Shown here in pieces: positions 16,199-24,510 of a stretch of DNA of 64,000 nt (positions are counted from its first letter, which is position 1; every line of letters starts with the position of its first letter). The position numbers and the translations under genes are program-made. The stretch lies in assembly GCA_048498515.1 (NCBI GenBank), contig JBEHXV010000003.1, positions 135,476 to 199,475 of the forward strand. Direction: 5' to 3'. The notes under the pieces are model-generated. The model had not been told where the DNA came from, searched no databases, and was given only the letters and a program-made list of their open reading frames with translations. This stretch comes from UBA4416 sp048498515 (GTDB lineage: Bacteria > Bacteroidota > Bacteroidia > B-17B0 > Aurantibacillaceae).

Positions 16199-16658
16199 TT
16201 ATGGTTTATACCTGCTTGTTTTTGCCGTTCTTGGTTTTAGCCGGGAGTTCCTGTTTGTAAACATGAATAATCAGCTTTACAAGCTGTATTATGGCAATTC
16301 AAAGGTCCCGCTCCCCTCAAGTATCCGTTTTATTGAAGCTTTTGATTACACAACCCTGTATTACCTCAAGTATCCTTTAACACTGGCTTACTACCTGGCC
16401 TATTTCCTTACCAGTTATTTTGCCGTAAAAACAATTTGCGGTGACAAAAAATTTAGCAAATGGATTACTTATATTTATGCAATATTATTAATATTGTCTT
16501 GCGTTTCAATGGCCTACAACTACATTATGCATAATCAATTAAACGGCGATGAATATACATTTAGCCGTTGGCTTATGGGTATTGCCCAATCGCCACTGGT
16601 TGCATTCTTTGTGATTGCTTCAGGCGCATTGTATCAAAAATTTAAAACCGATCACTAA
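16182..16658 (+). CDS. Exosortase-associated membrane protein
   Basis: A 158-residue membrane protein with about four spans (residues 6-24, 60-82, 92-112, 134-152) and a conserved-looking FSREFLFVNMNNQL segment after the first span. It overlaps the exosortase gene by 17 bases in another frame, a strong sign of coupling. Proteins of this size and place are annotated as XrtX-associated membrane proteins in other Bacteroidota, as I recall; no enzymatic motif is visible. It may help in substrate presentation or in choice of the attachment partner (inference). It ends 12 bases before glyA, so glyA may be cotranscribed. Confidence 0.75.
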   Translation: MKKALNYGLYLLVFAVLGFSREFLFVNMNNQLYKLYYGNSKVPLPSSIRFIEAFDYTTLYYLKYPLTLAYYLAYFLTSYFAVKTICGDKKFSKWITYIYAILLILSCVSMAYNYIMHNQLNGDEYTFSRWLMGIAQSPLVAFFVIASGALYQKFKTDH

Positions 16659-16670
16659 ACTTATACCACT

Positions 16671-17945
16671 ATGAAAAAGGACACTGCCATCTTTAAACTG
16701 ATAACAGAAGAAAAACAACGCCAGACAAGGGGAATTGAATTGATTGCCAGCGAAAATTATGTGAGCGACCAGGTAATGAAAGCGATGGGCAGCGTATTAA
16801 CCAATAAATATGCCGAAGGATTACCGGGTAAGCGTTATTATGGCGGTTGCGAAGTGGTGGATAAGGTGGAGCAAATTGCTATTGACCGGGCAAAGGAACT
16901 GTTTGGCGCGGCATGGGTAAATGTGCAACCACACTCAGGCGCTCAGGCCAACGCAGCGGTTATGCTGGCCTGCTTAAAACCGGGCGACACGATCCTGGGC
17001 TTCAACCTTTCGCATGGTGGACACTTAACACATGGTTCGCCGGTAAATTTTTCGGGTAAGCTATACCGCGCTACGTTTTATGGCGTAGAGGAAAAAACCG
17101 GCAGGGTGAATTACGATACGGTTGAAGAAACCGCTAAAAAAGAAAAACCTAAAATGATCATTTGCGGCGCATCAGCCTATTCGCGCGACTGGGATTATGA
17201 GCGACTGCGCAAAATAGCGGATAGCGTTGGAGCCATTCTCCTGGCTGATATTTCTCATCCATCGGGATTAATTGCAAAAGGAATTTTAAACGATCCTTTA
17301 CCGCATTGCCATATTGTAACTACCACTACCCATAAAACACTGCGCGGACCAAGAGGCGGCATGATTATGATGGGCAAAGATTTTGAAAACCCAATGGGCG
17401 AAAGAACGCCTAAAGGCGAATTAAAAATGATGAGCGCCTGCCTGGACATGGGAGTTTTCCCGGGTACACAGGGAGGACCGTTAGAACACGTTATTGCAGC
17501 AAAAGCGGTAGCTTATGGCGAGTGTTTAACCGACGAGTACATGCTGTACTGTGTGCAGGTTATTAAAAACGCGCAAACCATGGCCAAAGCGCTGGTTGAA
17601 AAAGGATACAAGATCATATCGGGCGGAACAGACAACCATTGCATGTTGATTGATTTGCGCAGCAAAGGCCTTACAGGAAAAGAAGCCGAAAAAGCCCTTG
17701 GCGACGCAGACATTACTGTGAATAAAAACATGGTACCGTTTGACGATAAATCGCCGTTTGTAACCTCTGGTATTCGCATTGGTACACCTGCCATTACAAG
17801 CCGCGGGCTTAAGGAGAAAGATTGCTTAAAAGTGGTTGAGTTTATTGATGCCGCCCTGAAGCATAAAGACAATCCAAAAGAACTGGCTAAGTTGAGAGGA
17901 AAAATAAATACCATGATGGAAAAATATCCATTGTTTAAGGATTAG
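16671..17945 (+). CDS. glyA: Serine hydroxymethyltransferase
   Basis: A 424-residue PLP enzyme with the full SHMT motif set: IELIASENYVS (22-32), NKYAEGLPGKRYYGGCE (45-61), VQPHSGAQAN (85-94), the cofactor lysine K222 in TTTTHKTLRGPRGG, and FPGTQGGPLEH. It interconverts serine and glycine with transfer of the one-carbon unit to tetrahydrofolate, in the cytoplasm. Length is normal. It starts at ATG 12 bases after the exosortase-associated gene and is followed by a strong bidirectional terminator. Another glycine/one-carbon gene, gcvT, lies at 32.8 kb but is not in the same operon. Confidence 0.97.
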   Translation: MKKDTAIFKLITEEKQRQTRGIELIASENYVSDQVMKAMGSVLTNKYAEGLPGKRYYGGCEVVDKVEQIAIDRAKELFGAAWVNVQPHSGAQANAAVMLACLKPGDTILGFNLSHGGHLTHGSPVNFSGKLYRATFYGVEEKTGRVNYDTVEETAKKEKPKMIICGASAYSRDWDYERLRKIADSVGAILLADISHPSGLIAKGILNDPLPHCHIVTTTTHKTLRGPRGGMIMMGKDFENPMGERTPKGELKMMSACLDMGVFPGTQGGPLEHVIAAKAVAYGECLTDEYMLYCVQVIKNAQTMAKALVEKGYKIISGGTDNHCMLIDLRSKGLTGKEAEKALGDADITVNKNMVPFDDKSPFVTSGIRIGTPAITSRGLKEKDCLKVVEFIDAALKHKDNPKELAKLRGKINTMMEKYPLFKD

Positions 17946-17975
17946 TATCCTCAACCAATAACAACAAAATAATCG

Positions 17976-18010
17976 TCACCCTGTCACGACGCGTCGTGAC
18001 AGCATGACTT
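17976..18010. repeat. Intergenic palindrome with TCACCCTG / CAGCATGACTT flanks
   Basis: A perfect 22-bp palindrome CTGTCACGACGCGTCGTGACAG (17981-18002) is flanked by TCACCC and CATGACTT. The same outer flanks enclose a different core at 24455-24482, suggesting a dispersed intergenic repeat family. There is no U-run, so it is not the terminator of glyA; that lies just downstream. Confidence 0.6.
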
Positions 18011-18016
18011 TAAACT

Positions 18017-18050
18017 AAAAGCCCCAACTGTTTAAACAGTTGGGGCTTTT
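18017..18050. terminator. Bidirectional intrinsic terminator between glyA and the GT-C/TPR gene
   Basis: AAAAGCCCCAACTGTTT and its exact complement form a perfect 34-bp inverted repeat with GC-rich stem; T-runs lie on both sides, so it can stop transcription from glyA (+) and from the convergent gene ending at 18068 (-). Confidence 0.93.
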
Positions 18051-18067
18051 TATTAGTGTTACTCTTA

Positions 18068-20500
18068 TTATTTCTGAATCTGGTTTGCCGGAGCTACAGA
18101 TGGTGTTGCCGGAACAGTAACCGTAACAATGGTTGATAAGCCCGCCTTAGCCTGTGCATGATCCGGCTTCAGTTTCAGGCATTGCTCCCAGTAGTACTTG
18201 GCTTTGTCGTACTGTTTCTTTTGGTAGTAAGCGCCTCCTAAATTGTAAAATCCTTCAGGGTTCAACTTATCCAGGATAATGGTCTTATTTAACTCATACA
18301 CCGCGCTATCCAGCTGGCCACGTTGTGCAAGCCTGTAACCACGGTTTAAAAGGTCGTTATAAAACACAATATAGTAGTTCTTTAAATAAGGATTGTTAGG
18401 GTATAATTTTTCGGCCTGTTTCCAGTAAAACAAGGCATCTCTGTCCCTGCCCAATTTATAGCTACCCAAGCCTAAGTTCAGGTAACCATTAACGTAACGT
18501 GGATGTAATTCAATGGCATGTTTCAGGTATTTCAATCCCTTTTCAAGGAAGGCAACCCGTTTTTTATTAAATTCCTTCGTGTCCACAGAGTCTACGTGAT
18601 AGGTTTCAATAGAACCGAATTTCGGCTTCAGGCTATGGCTCAGTTCATCTAAAAGGCCATCTGTTTCGCCCTCCGCTTTGCTCAAATCCCTTAACTGGGT
18701 CAGGGTTGAATCGTATGGATTTGATACGAAGGTTTTGGTGTCGGACAAATCGATGTAACGCGCACCGGCATTACCAAGAACCAATACAGAGTTTGGCATG
18801 GTCTCTACATCTTTCAAGAAAAGGGTAATGTCGTTTTTCCAATCCCAGTTCCTTTCCCATGTTTTAAACCCATACAATAAGGTCATGATACCAAGCACAC
18901 TGAACAAGGCAAGACGCTTGGTACCAAGACTCATTGATTCCGGTAGCTTCTCTGCTCCCTGCAAAATAAACCAGGCAAGAGCAATTGCAAAACCAATGGT
19001 TGAATGGAATAATAAACGTTCGCCCATGGTAGCACCAATGTCCATAAGAATGTTACCAATCATTAACAGGAAGGAGAAATAAACCGCGATGGCAAAGCCC
19101 AGGATGTGTTTTTTTATCACTAATCTGAAACCTGCATAAGCAAGGCCCAAATGCAGGAAGATGGATACAATGGAATCCCAGCTAGTAAAATGGCGGTACT
19201 CAATGGTATTGTATGAGTAATCGGACGATAAAGGGTGAGGCAGAATGCACAACTTTAAGTATTTTAAAAGAACAAAGGCTTTTGACATAAAACGCTCCTC
19301 GCCTGTTGCCAAAAGGTATGGGTTATTGAGGATCTCGGTATCAGGTACACCAGGTTTTAATTTTACCGCTACCAAACGCATTCCTAAATAGAAGAGCATG
19401 ATGAAAAAGCTCCAGCTCATGAGCGTTACATAATCTTTCTTTTTGTTTGCGCCCAGGGCAAATATGCCAATACCCAAATAAGCGAAAGGAAATAGCCAGA
19501 AGGCAGAGCCCGGCTTTTGCCCGGGTTTTAGGTTAATATCGGATTCACGTTTAATGTAGAGCATGATAATGGCGCAAACAACGAACGCGAGACCTATGTA
19601 CACGATCTTCTTAAATTCATCGGATTTGAAATAGGTGTTAAGATCAACATCCAGTTTATTGAACACGTATAAAGCAACCGGCATTAACACCAATAATACA
19701 ACGGCGTATTCTTTTGATAACAGCGCAAGCAAGAAGTTAAAGGAAGCCCAAAACAGGGTTTTCGCTTTTTTATCCTCAACATACCTGAACGAATAAAAGA
19801 AGGTGAGTGATATAAAGATCAGGGAAAAGATCTCATCCCGGCTTTTGACATTGGCAATGGCTTCGGAGTGAATAGGATGCATCAAAAAGATAAGCGCCGA
19901 CAGGAAAGCCAGGTCATGGTTATCTTTAAAAATATAGGTTTTAAAGAAAGTAAATAATAACAGAACGCCCAGGATAAAGGTGATGATATTTACAAAATGC
20001 CTTAAGGACGCGTTCTTCACCTGGCAATCCACTTCATTATAAACTCCGTCGTCGTTTAAGTCTTCATCCGGATCGTTGATGTTGTTTTGATTCTGATCCC
20101 AGCAGTTAAAAGTGTTGGCATCGGTTTTGGCAGGATATAACCCATTTTTGTAAGCGCCAATAAATTCCTGCTCAATAGCAAAACTTACTACGGATAAAGG
20201 ACGGTAACGACCACCGGCTAATTGATCGGTTGCATTCATCCTGCGGTAAAAACTCTCATAGGCATCTTTGGTCAAAATCCCTTTAATGCCACCTGTTCCT
20301 TTGATTACCCAATCGTTTTGGTGAATAATGATCCCGTCATCCAACGCATACTCATTGTTTAGCGAAGTGATGTTGAAGATGAGCCCTAAAAGCACAAGTA
20401 CAATGTATGGTACTTTTTGATTTTTGAACGGAAAAAAATGGAACGTATTTTTAAGTTCGTTAAAAACAGGTTGTTTTGGGGCCGTATTTTGTTTTGCCAT
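18068..20500 (-). CDS. Membrane protein with GT-C (TMTC-like) core and C-terminal TPRs
   Basis: An 810-residue protein. The membrane core (about 30-560, some ten spans) has GT-C features: the acidic first loop LNNEYALDDGIII (48-60), YRPLSVVSFAIEQ (99-111) and the HPIHSEAIANVKSRDEI block. At least three tetratricopeptide repeats fill about 650-790. This is the plan of TMTC-type O-mannosyltransferase-like proteins, which take sugars from a polyprenyl-phosphate donor. Within the first periplasmic loop is an unusual insert, Cys133 to Cys159, full of Asp/Asn (DPDEDLNDDGV), resembling a calcium-binding loop. Substrate unknown; protein glycosylation or glycan modification is possible. ATG start; exact -7 box upstream at 20523. 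The gene is monocistronic. Confidence 0.82.
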   Translation of the reverse strand: MAKQNTAPKQPVFNELKNTFHFFPFKNQKVPYIVLVLLGLIFNITSLNNEYALDDGIIIHQNDWVIKGTGGIKGILTKDAYESFYRRMNATDQLAGGRYRPLSVVSFAIEQEFIGAYKNGLYPAKTDANTFNCWDQNQNNINDPDEDLNDDGVYNEVDCQVKNASLRHFVNIITFILGVLLLFTFFKTYIFKDNHDLAFLSALIFLMHPIHSEAIANVKSRDEIFSLIFISLTFFYSFRYVEDKKAKTLFWASFNFLLALLSKEYAVVLLVLMPVALYVFNKLDVDLNTYFKSDEFKKIVYIGLAFVVCAIIMLYIKRESDINLKPGQKPGSAFWLFPFAYLGIGIFALGANKKKDYVTLMSWSFFIMLFYLGMRLVAVKLKPGVPDTEILNNPYLLATGEERFMSKAFVLLKYLKLCILPHPLSSDYSYNTIEYRHFTSWDSIVSIFLHLGLAYAGFRLVIKKHILGFAIAVYFSFLLMIGNILMDIGATMGERLLFHSTIGFAIALAWFILQGAEKLPESMSLGTKRLALFSVLGIMTLLYGFKTWERNWDWKNDITLFLKDVETMPNSVLVLGNAGARYIDLSDTKTFVSNPYDSTLTQLRDLSKAEGETDGLLDELSHSLKPKFGSIETYHVDSVDTKEFNKKRVAFLEKGLKYLKHAIELHPRYVNGYLNLGLGSYKLGRDRDALFYWKQAEKLYPNNPYLKNYYIVFYNDLLNRGYRLAQRGQLDSAVYELNKTIILDKLNPEGFYNLGGAYYQKKQYDKAKYYWEQCLKLKPDHAQAKAGLSTIVTVTVPATPSVAPANQIQK

Positions 20501-20522
20501 AAATGATGAGGGTGTTATTACA

Positions 20523-20530
20523 CAAATATA
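20523..20530 (-). promoter_or_regulatory. -7 box of the GT-C/TPR gene
   Basis: TATATTTG on the minus strand matches the Bacteroidota -7 consensus exactly, 23 bases before the ATG at 20500. A -33 TTTG at the usual distance is not evident. Confidence 0.45.
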
Positions 20531-20601
20531 CTTAAAACTTCAAAAAAATGATTTTTGGAGCCAAAAAATTAGTTAAAAAACAGTAAATTGCCTTTTAGAT
20601 T

Positions 20602-23600
20602 ATGAAAAAAAGGTCCATACATCACTATATATGGATTGCGCTTGCGGCAGTATGTGCTCTGGTTTCGCTGTTAATTAATTATTACAACAAAACAACTACT
20701 ATTGAGCTTGCAAAACAGGCCGAAGAACGCCTGCACCAAAAAGAACAAACCGCGCAGGAAGAGCTTGGTTATTTACAGGAGGCGCTTAAGTTTACGAAAC
20801 CTAAAAAACTGTTCAGCGTTTATAACGACAGAATAGCCGAGCTTTATAAAAAAGAGAGCATCGCGCTTTACGTGTATGAAAACGATAGCCTGGTTTTTTG
20901 GACCGATAACCAGCCGGCTGTTGATCTTTATGATTACGCGACAAAAACAAATAATTTATATTTTGGTAACGACCTGCAGCCTGACAACAGTAATGACACA
21001 GATACCAACAAATACCTGGCAGAATTTATTAAAATACGAAACGGTTGGTATGAGTACATAAAACTTAAGGAAGGAGCCGGTAAAAGTCAAACCTGCATCG
21101 CCCTTATATCCGTAAAGCCTGAATACGATTTTGAAAACAAATACATTAACAATGAATTTAGCGGATGGCTCGAATTGCCCGCAAATACAGAATTAAAAAC
21201 GGAGTTCAATTATTCCAATCCTGCCATAAAATCCAAATTCGGGAAAACGCTTTTTGAGATCTCCAGGAGCGATGGGGTTTATAAGGACAAAACACTCTCC
21301 CTTATCTCAGCCTTGTTTGCGTTTACGGCTCTTGTAGCATTTTTTATTTTCCTGCTTAAGTTTTTAAGGCAACGTTTCAGGAACCGCATTGTTTTTATCT
21401 CCGTTTTTAGCGCTTGCTGTTTTATACTAAGAACTGTGATGATCTATTTTAAAATGCCAGAGGTTTTTTACGACACAGGTGTGTATGATGCCAGCATTTT
21501 TGCCAACGCTTCGTCGTTTTACTTTACCTATATGGGCGATGTGCTGATTAACAGTTTTCTGTTGTTTTTCTTTTCGGTCATTGTTTATAAATCAGGTATT
21601 AAGATCAATTACGGTTTACCGGTTAAACTCGGTGTCTATTTTTTAATCGCGGCAGGGCTCTTGTATTTTTCATACCAGATCCGCATCTTAATTTTCAGCC
21701 TGGTCAACAACTCAACCATTTCCTATAATATCAATGAGTTGTTCAACTTTAGCGGATATAGTTTAATAGCGCTTACATCGGTAGGCATGATCATGTTTGC
21801 GTTTTATTTACTGGTAGAAAAAAGCATGATCCTAGCCATACAGGATACAGCTGAAACCAAAAAATTAGTGTTTGTTTTCTTTATCGCTTTTATACTCTTT
21901 AGTTCATTGTTCATATCGGGCGCGTTAAGCATTTGGGAATACGTTTGGCCCGCTCCTTTAATTATTATTTCGTATTGTTTACGCAAATACAAAGCATCCT
22001 ATAATTTTATAAATCTTGGATTAATCATCCTGGTAAGTACATTTATTGTGGCCGGACTGTTCAGTAAATATGAACTGTCCAATAAAAAACAAACGTATAA
22101 TGCCTTGTCGTTAAACTTAACCGACAGGCAGGATGTAATAGCGGAAAACGAGTTCATAAAAATATCCCAGTCCATAAAGAACGATCCCAAGATTAAAAAT
22201 CTTTTATCGCTATTACCCCTCAGCAGCGAACAACTTGAGCAAAGCATCCGGCAAATTAATTTCAGTGGCTATTTCGAACGCTACGAGGTGATCCTGTCCC
22301 TGTTTAAAAACGACTGCACGCCTGTTTTTAAAACAAACGATGTTACTTACGAAAACGAGGACTATTTTAAGCAACAGATAGAGCATGATGGTTTTCAAAC
22401 CATTTGCGATGAACTGTATTTTATTGATAAGGATAAAAAGCCCATACGCTACATTGCAAAAATACCGATTGAAGACCTCAACAAAAATCCCGACAAGGCC
22501 TTTCATTTGTATGTGCAACTGGAGCCAAAACTGGCCACCAACCTGGGTACTTTTCCCGATCTGCTGCTTGATAAATCGCTGGAAAGCAAGCTTGAATCGA
22601 AGCAGCTATCGTATGCGGTGTATGGCACCAACAAATTACTGACCTCATTCGGGGAATACCAATATCCATTGTATACCGACAAGGACAATTCTTTTATGGC
22701 CATAAAGGATGAGTATGAGCATTATGTGTATTCGAGTAAAAAAGAAGAAACCATTATTATCAGTGATAAAAAATTTGCCTTGTGGCAACAGTTCACTTCC
22801 AATTCTTATTTATTCATTTTCTTTTCAACCCTGGTGTTATGCGTTGTTTCTTTCAATTCTATTGTTCTTAAGCGCAACCTGCGGTTCAATTCCTTAAATA
22901 ACCGCATCCAGTTCATTTTTGTATCCATTGTGGTTTTATCGCTGGCAGGTGTGGTTTGCGGCACCGTGTGGGTGGTAACAACACAGTTTGAAACAAAAAA
23001 CAAAAAGGAGCTGATTGCAAAATCACAGTCGGTTTTAAAAGAGCTGCAACAAACAGTAGGGCAACAGGACGCGCTGGTTTTTTCTCAAAAAGATTACACC
23101 TCCTATACTCTGAAAAAACTGGCGCAGCTTTTCGGGAGCGACATTTCCCTGTTCAACAGAAGAGGTATGTTATTCTCCACCTCGCAACCGGCCATTTATG
23201 AGCAGGGGCTGTTGTCAAAATTCATGAACCCCGACGCTTATTCAAGCTTTAAGAAAGAAACCATTGCAAATTACTCTCACAGGGAAACGATTGGCAAATT
23301 AAACTACCTGTCGGCCTACATTCCTTTTTACAATAAAAACGATAAGCTTATTGGTTACATCAACCTACCTTATTTTTCACGTCAAAAAGACCTTGAGAAA
23401 GAGCTCACAGCTTACCTGACAACGCTCATCAGCATTTACACCATTTTATTTGCCATTACCACCCTGGTAGCGCTTTTGGTTTCCAATTTACTAACCAAAC
23501 CTCTCAGGATCATTAAACAGCAAATTTCCAGCGTTAAATTTGGCGCTCACAACGAGGCCCTGAAATGGAAATCGAATGACGAGATTGGGAACCTGGTAAC

Positions 23601-24324
23601 GGAGTACAACAACATGCTGGTGAAACTGGAGCAAAGCTCTGAGTTGCTGGCAAAATCGGAAAGAGAGAGTGCATGGCGCGAAATGGCAAAACAGGTTGCT
23701 CATGAAATTAAGAACCCTTTAACACCTATGAAGCTGAACATTCAGCATTTGCAGCGCGTGGTAGAAACCAACCCGGATGACATTAATGAACGGGTGACCA
23801 AAGTATCGCAAATGCTGATAGAACAAATTGACACACTATCGCACATTGCCACGGAGTTCTCAAATTTTGCCAAGCTGCCAAATGCAACGCTCGAGGTGAT
23901 TAATGTGTTTGATGTGCTGCAAAATGTTACCAACCTGTTTAAACAAAACACGGCTTGCGACATTAGCCTGAATGGCCAGGACCCTTTATTTATAAAGGCT
24001 GATAAAGAACAGTGCTTAAGGATCTTCACCAATCTCCTGAAAAATGCTGAACAATCCATCCCTGAGAACAGGAAAGGAAAAATAACGATTGAAGCCTTTA
24101 CAAGAGATGCTTCCATTGTTATTCATATTAAAGATAATGGCGTAGGAATTCCTGACGCGATAAAACCTAAATTGTTTACGCCGAATTTCACGACCAAATC
24201 AACCGGAACAGGGCTTGGCTTAGCCATGGTTAAAAATAGCGTGGTGTCGTTTAACGGAACCATTGATTTTGAAACCGAAGAAAATAAGGGGACTGTGTTT
24301 ACCATTGTTTTTCCGAAGGTTTGA
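20602..24324 (+). CDS. Very large multi-span sensor histidine kinase (NtrY-like)
   Basis: A 1240-residue protein. The N-terminal half holds one span at 10-25, an extracytoplasmic domain (about 30-225), a block of seven or eight spans (about 230-490), another extracytoplasmic domain, and two more spans near 730 and 770. After a further sensor segment and a span near 945-965 comes a HAMP linker, then HisKA with the phosphoacceptor H1034 in AKQVAHEIKNPLTP and an HATPase domain: N box NLLKNAEQSI, DNGVGIP (from 1178), GTGLGLAMVKN (from about 1201). The KNPLTPMKLNIQ motif is typical of NtrY-like kinases. No response regulator is next to it, so it is an orphan kinase. Stimulus unknown. ATG start. 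Confidence 0.9.
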   Translation: MKKRSIHHYIWIALAAVCALVSLLINYYNKTTTIELAKQAEERLHQKEQTAQEELGYLQEALKFTKPKKLFSVYNDRIAELYKKESIALYVYENDSLVFWTDNQPAVDLYDYATKTNNLYFGNDLQPDNSNDTDTNKYLAEFIKIRNGWYEYIKLKEGAGKSQTCIALISVKPEYDFENKYINNEFSGWLELPANTELKTEFNYSNPAIKSKFGKTLFEISRSDGVYKDKTLSLISALFAFTALVAFFIFLLKFLRQRFRNRIVFISVFSACCFILRTVMIYFKMPEVFYDTGVYDASIFANASSFYFTYMGDVLINSFLLFFFSVIVYKSGIKINYGLPVKLGVYFLIAAGLLYFSYQIRILIFSLVNNSTISYNINELFNFSGYSLIALTSVGMIMFAFYLLVEKSMILAIQDTAETKKLVFVFFIAFILFSSLFISGALSIWEYVWPAPLIIISYCLRKYKASYNFINLGLIILVSTFIVAGLFSKYELSNKKQTYNALSLNLTDRQDVIAENEFIKISQSIKNDPKIKNLLSLLPLSSEQLEQSIRQINFSGYFERYEVILSLFKNDCTPVFKTNDVTYENEDYFKQQIEHDGFQTICDELYFIDKDKKPIRYIAKIPIEDLNKNPDKAFHLYVQLEPKLATNLGTFPDLLLDKSLESKLESKQLSYAVYGTNKLLTSFGEYQYPLYTDKDNSFMAIKDEYEHYVYSSKKEETIIISDKKFALWQQFTSNSYLFIFFSTLVLCVVSFNSIVLKRNLRFNSLNNRIQFIFVSIVVLSLAGVVCGTVWVVTTQFETKNKKELIAKSQSVLKELQQTVGQQDALVFSQKDYTSYTLKKLAQLFGSDISLFNRRGMLFSTSQPAIYEQGLLSKFMNPDAYSSFKKETIANYSHRETIGKLNYLSAYIPFYNKNDKLIGYINLPYFSRQKDLEKELTAYLTTLISIYTILFAITTLVALLVSNLLTKPLRIIKQQISSVKFGAHNEALKWKSNDEIGNLVTEYNNMLVKLEQSSELLAKSERESAWREMAKQVAHEIKNPLTPMKLNIQHLQRVVETNPDDINERVTKVSQMLIEQIDTLSHIATEFSNFAKLPNATLEVINVFDVLQNVTNLFKQNTACDISLNGQDPLFIKADKEQCLRIFTNLLKNAEQSIPENRKGKITIEAFTRDASIVIHIKDNGVGIPDAIKPKLFTPNFTTKSTGTGLGLAMVKNSVVSFNGTIDFETEENKGTVFTIVFPKV

Positions 24325-24510
24325 CTTTACTAAGTTTGAGATTGTTTCGCTCGCGCTCGCAATGACGGCCAGATGTCGCTTCAAGCTGAGTTGAGAAGTG
24401 CTTATCAGATTTTTATCCAGAGTTCTCGACTCCGCTCGAATTAACATATTAGCTTCACCCTGAATCAATTTCAGCATGACTTCGACATTTTGAACCTGCG
24501 TTTGACAGAA
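24325..24510. repeat. Intergenic region made of repeat remnants
   Basis: This gap holds no gene. It carries AGTTCTCGACTCCGCTCGAA (24421-24440), identical to one arm of the long inverted repeat at 56472-56491; a TCACCCTG...CAGCATGACTT element (24455-24482) with the same flanks as 17976-18010; and a TTTCGCTCGCGCTCGCAATGACGG-like piece at 24347-24369. These are common kinds of dispersed intergenic repeats in Bacteroidota. Confidence 0.65.

Noticed and set aside
16659..16670. Riboswitch upstream of glyA, or upstream of gcvT at 33.9 kb
   Set aside because: The gaps are only 12 and 42 bases, too short for a glycine or folate-type aptamer, and no such structure is seen.
17981..18002. 22-bp palindrome after glyA taken as the terminator
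   Set aside because: It has no T-run; the 34-bp hairpin at 18017-18050 is the better terminator.
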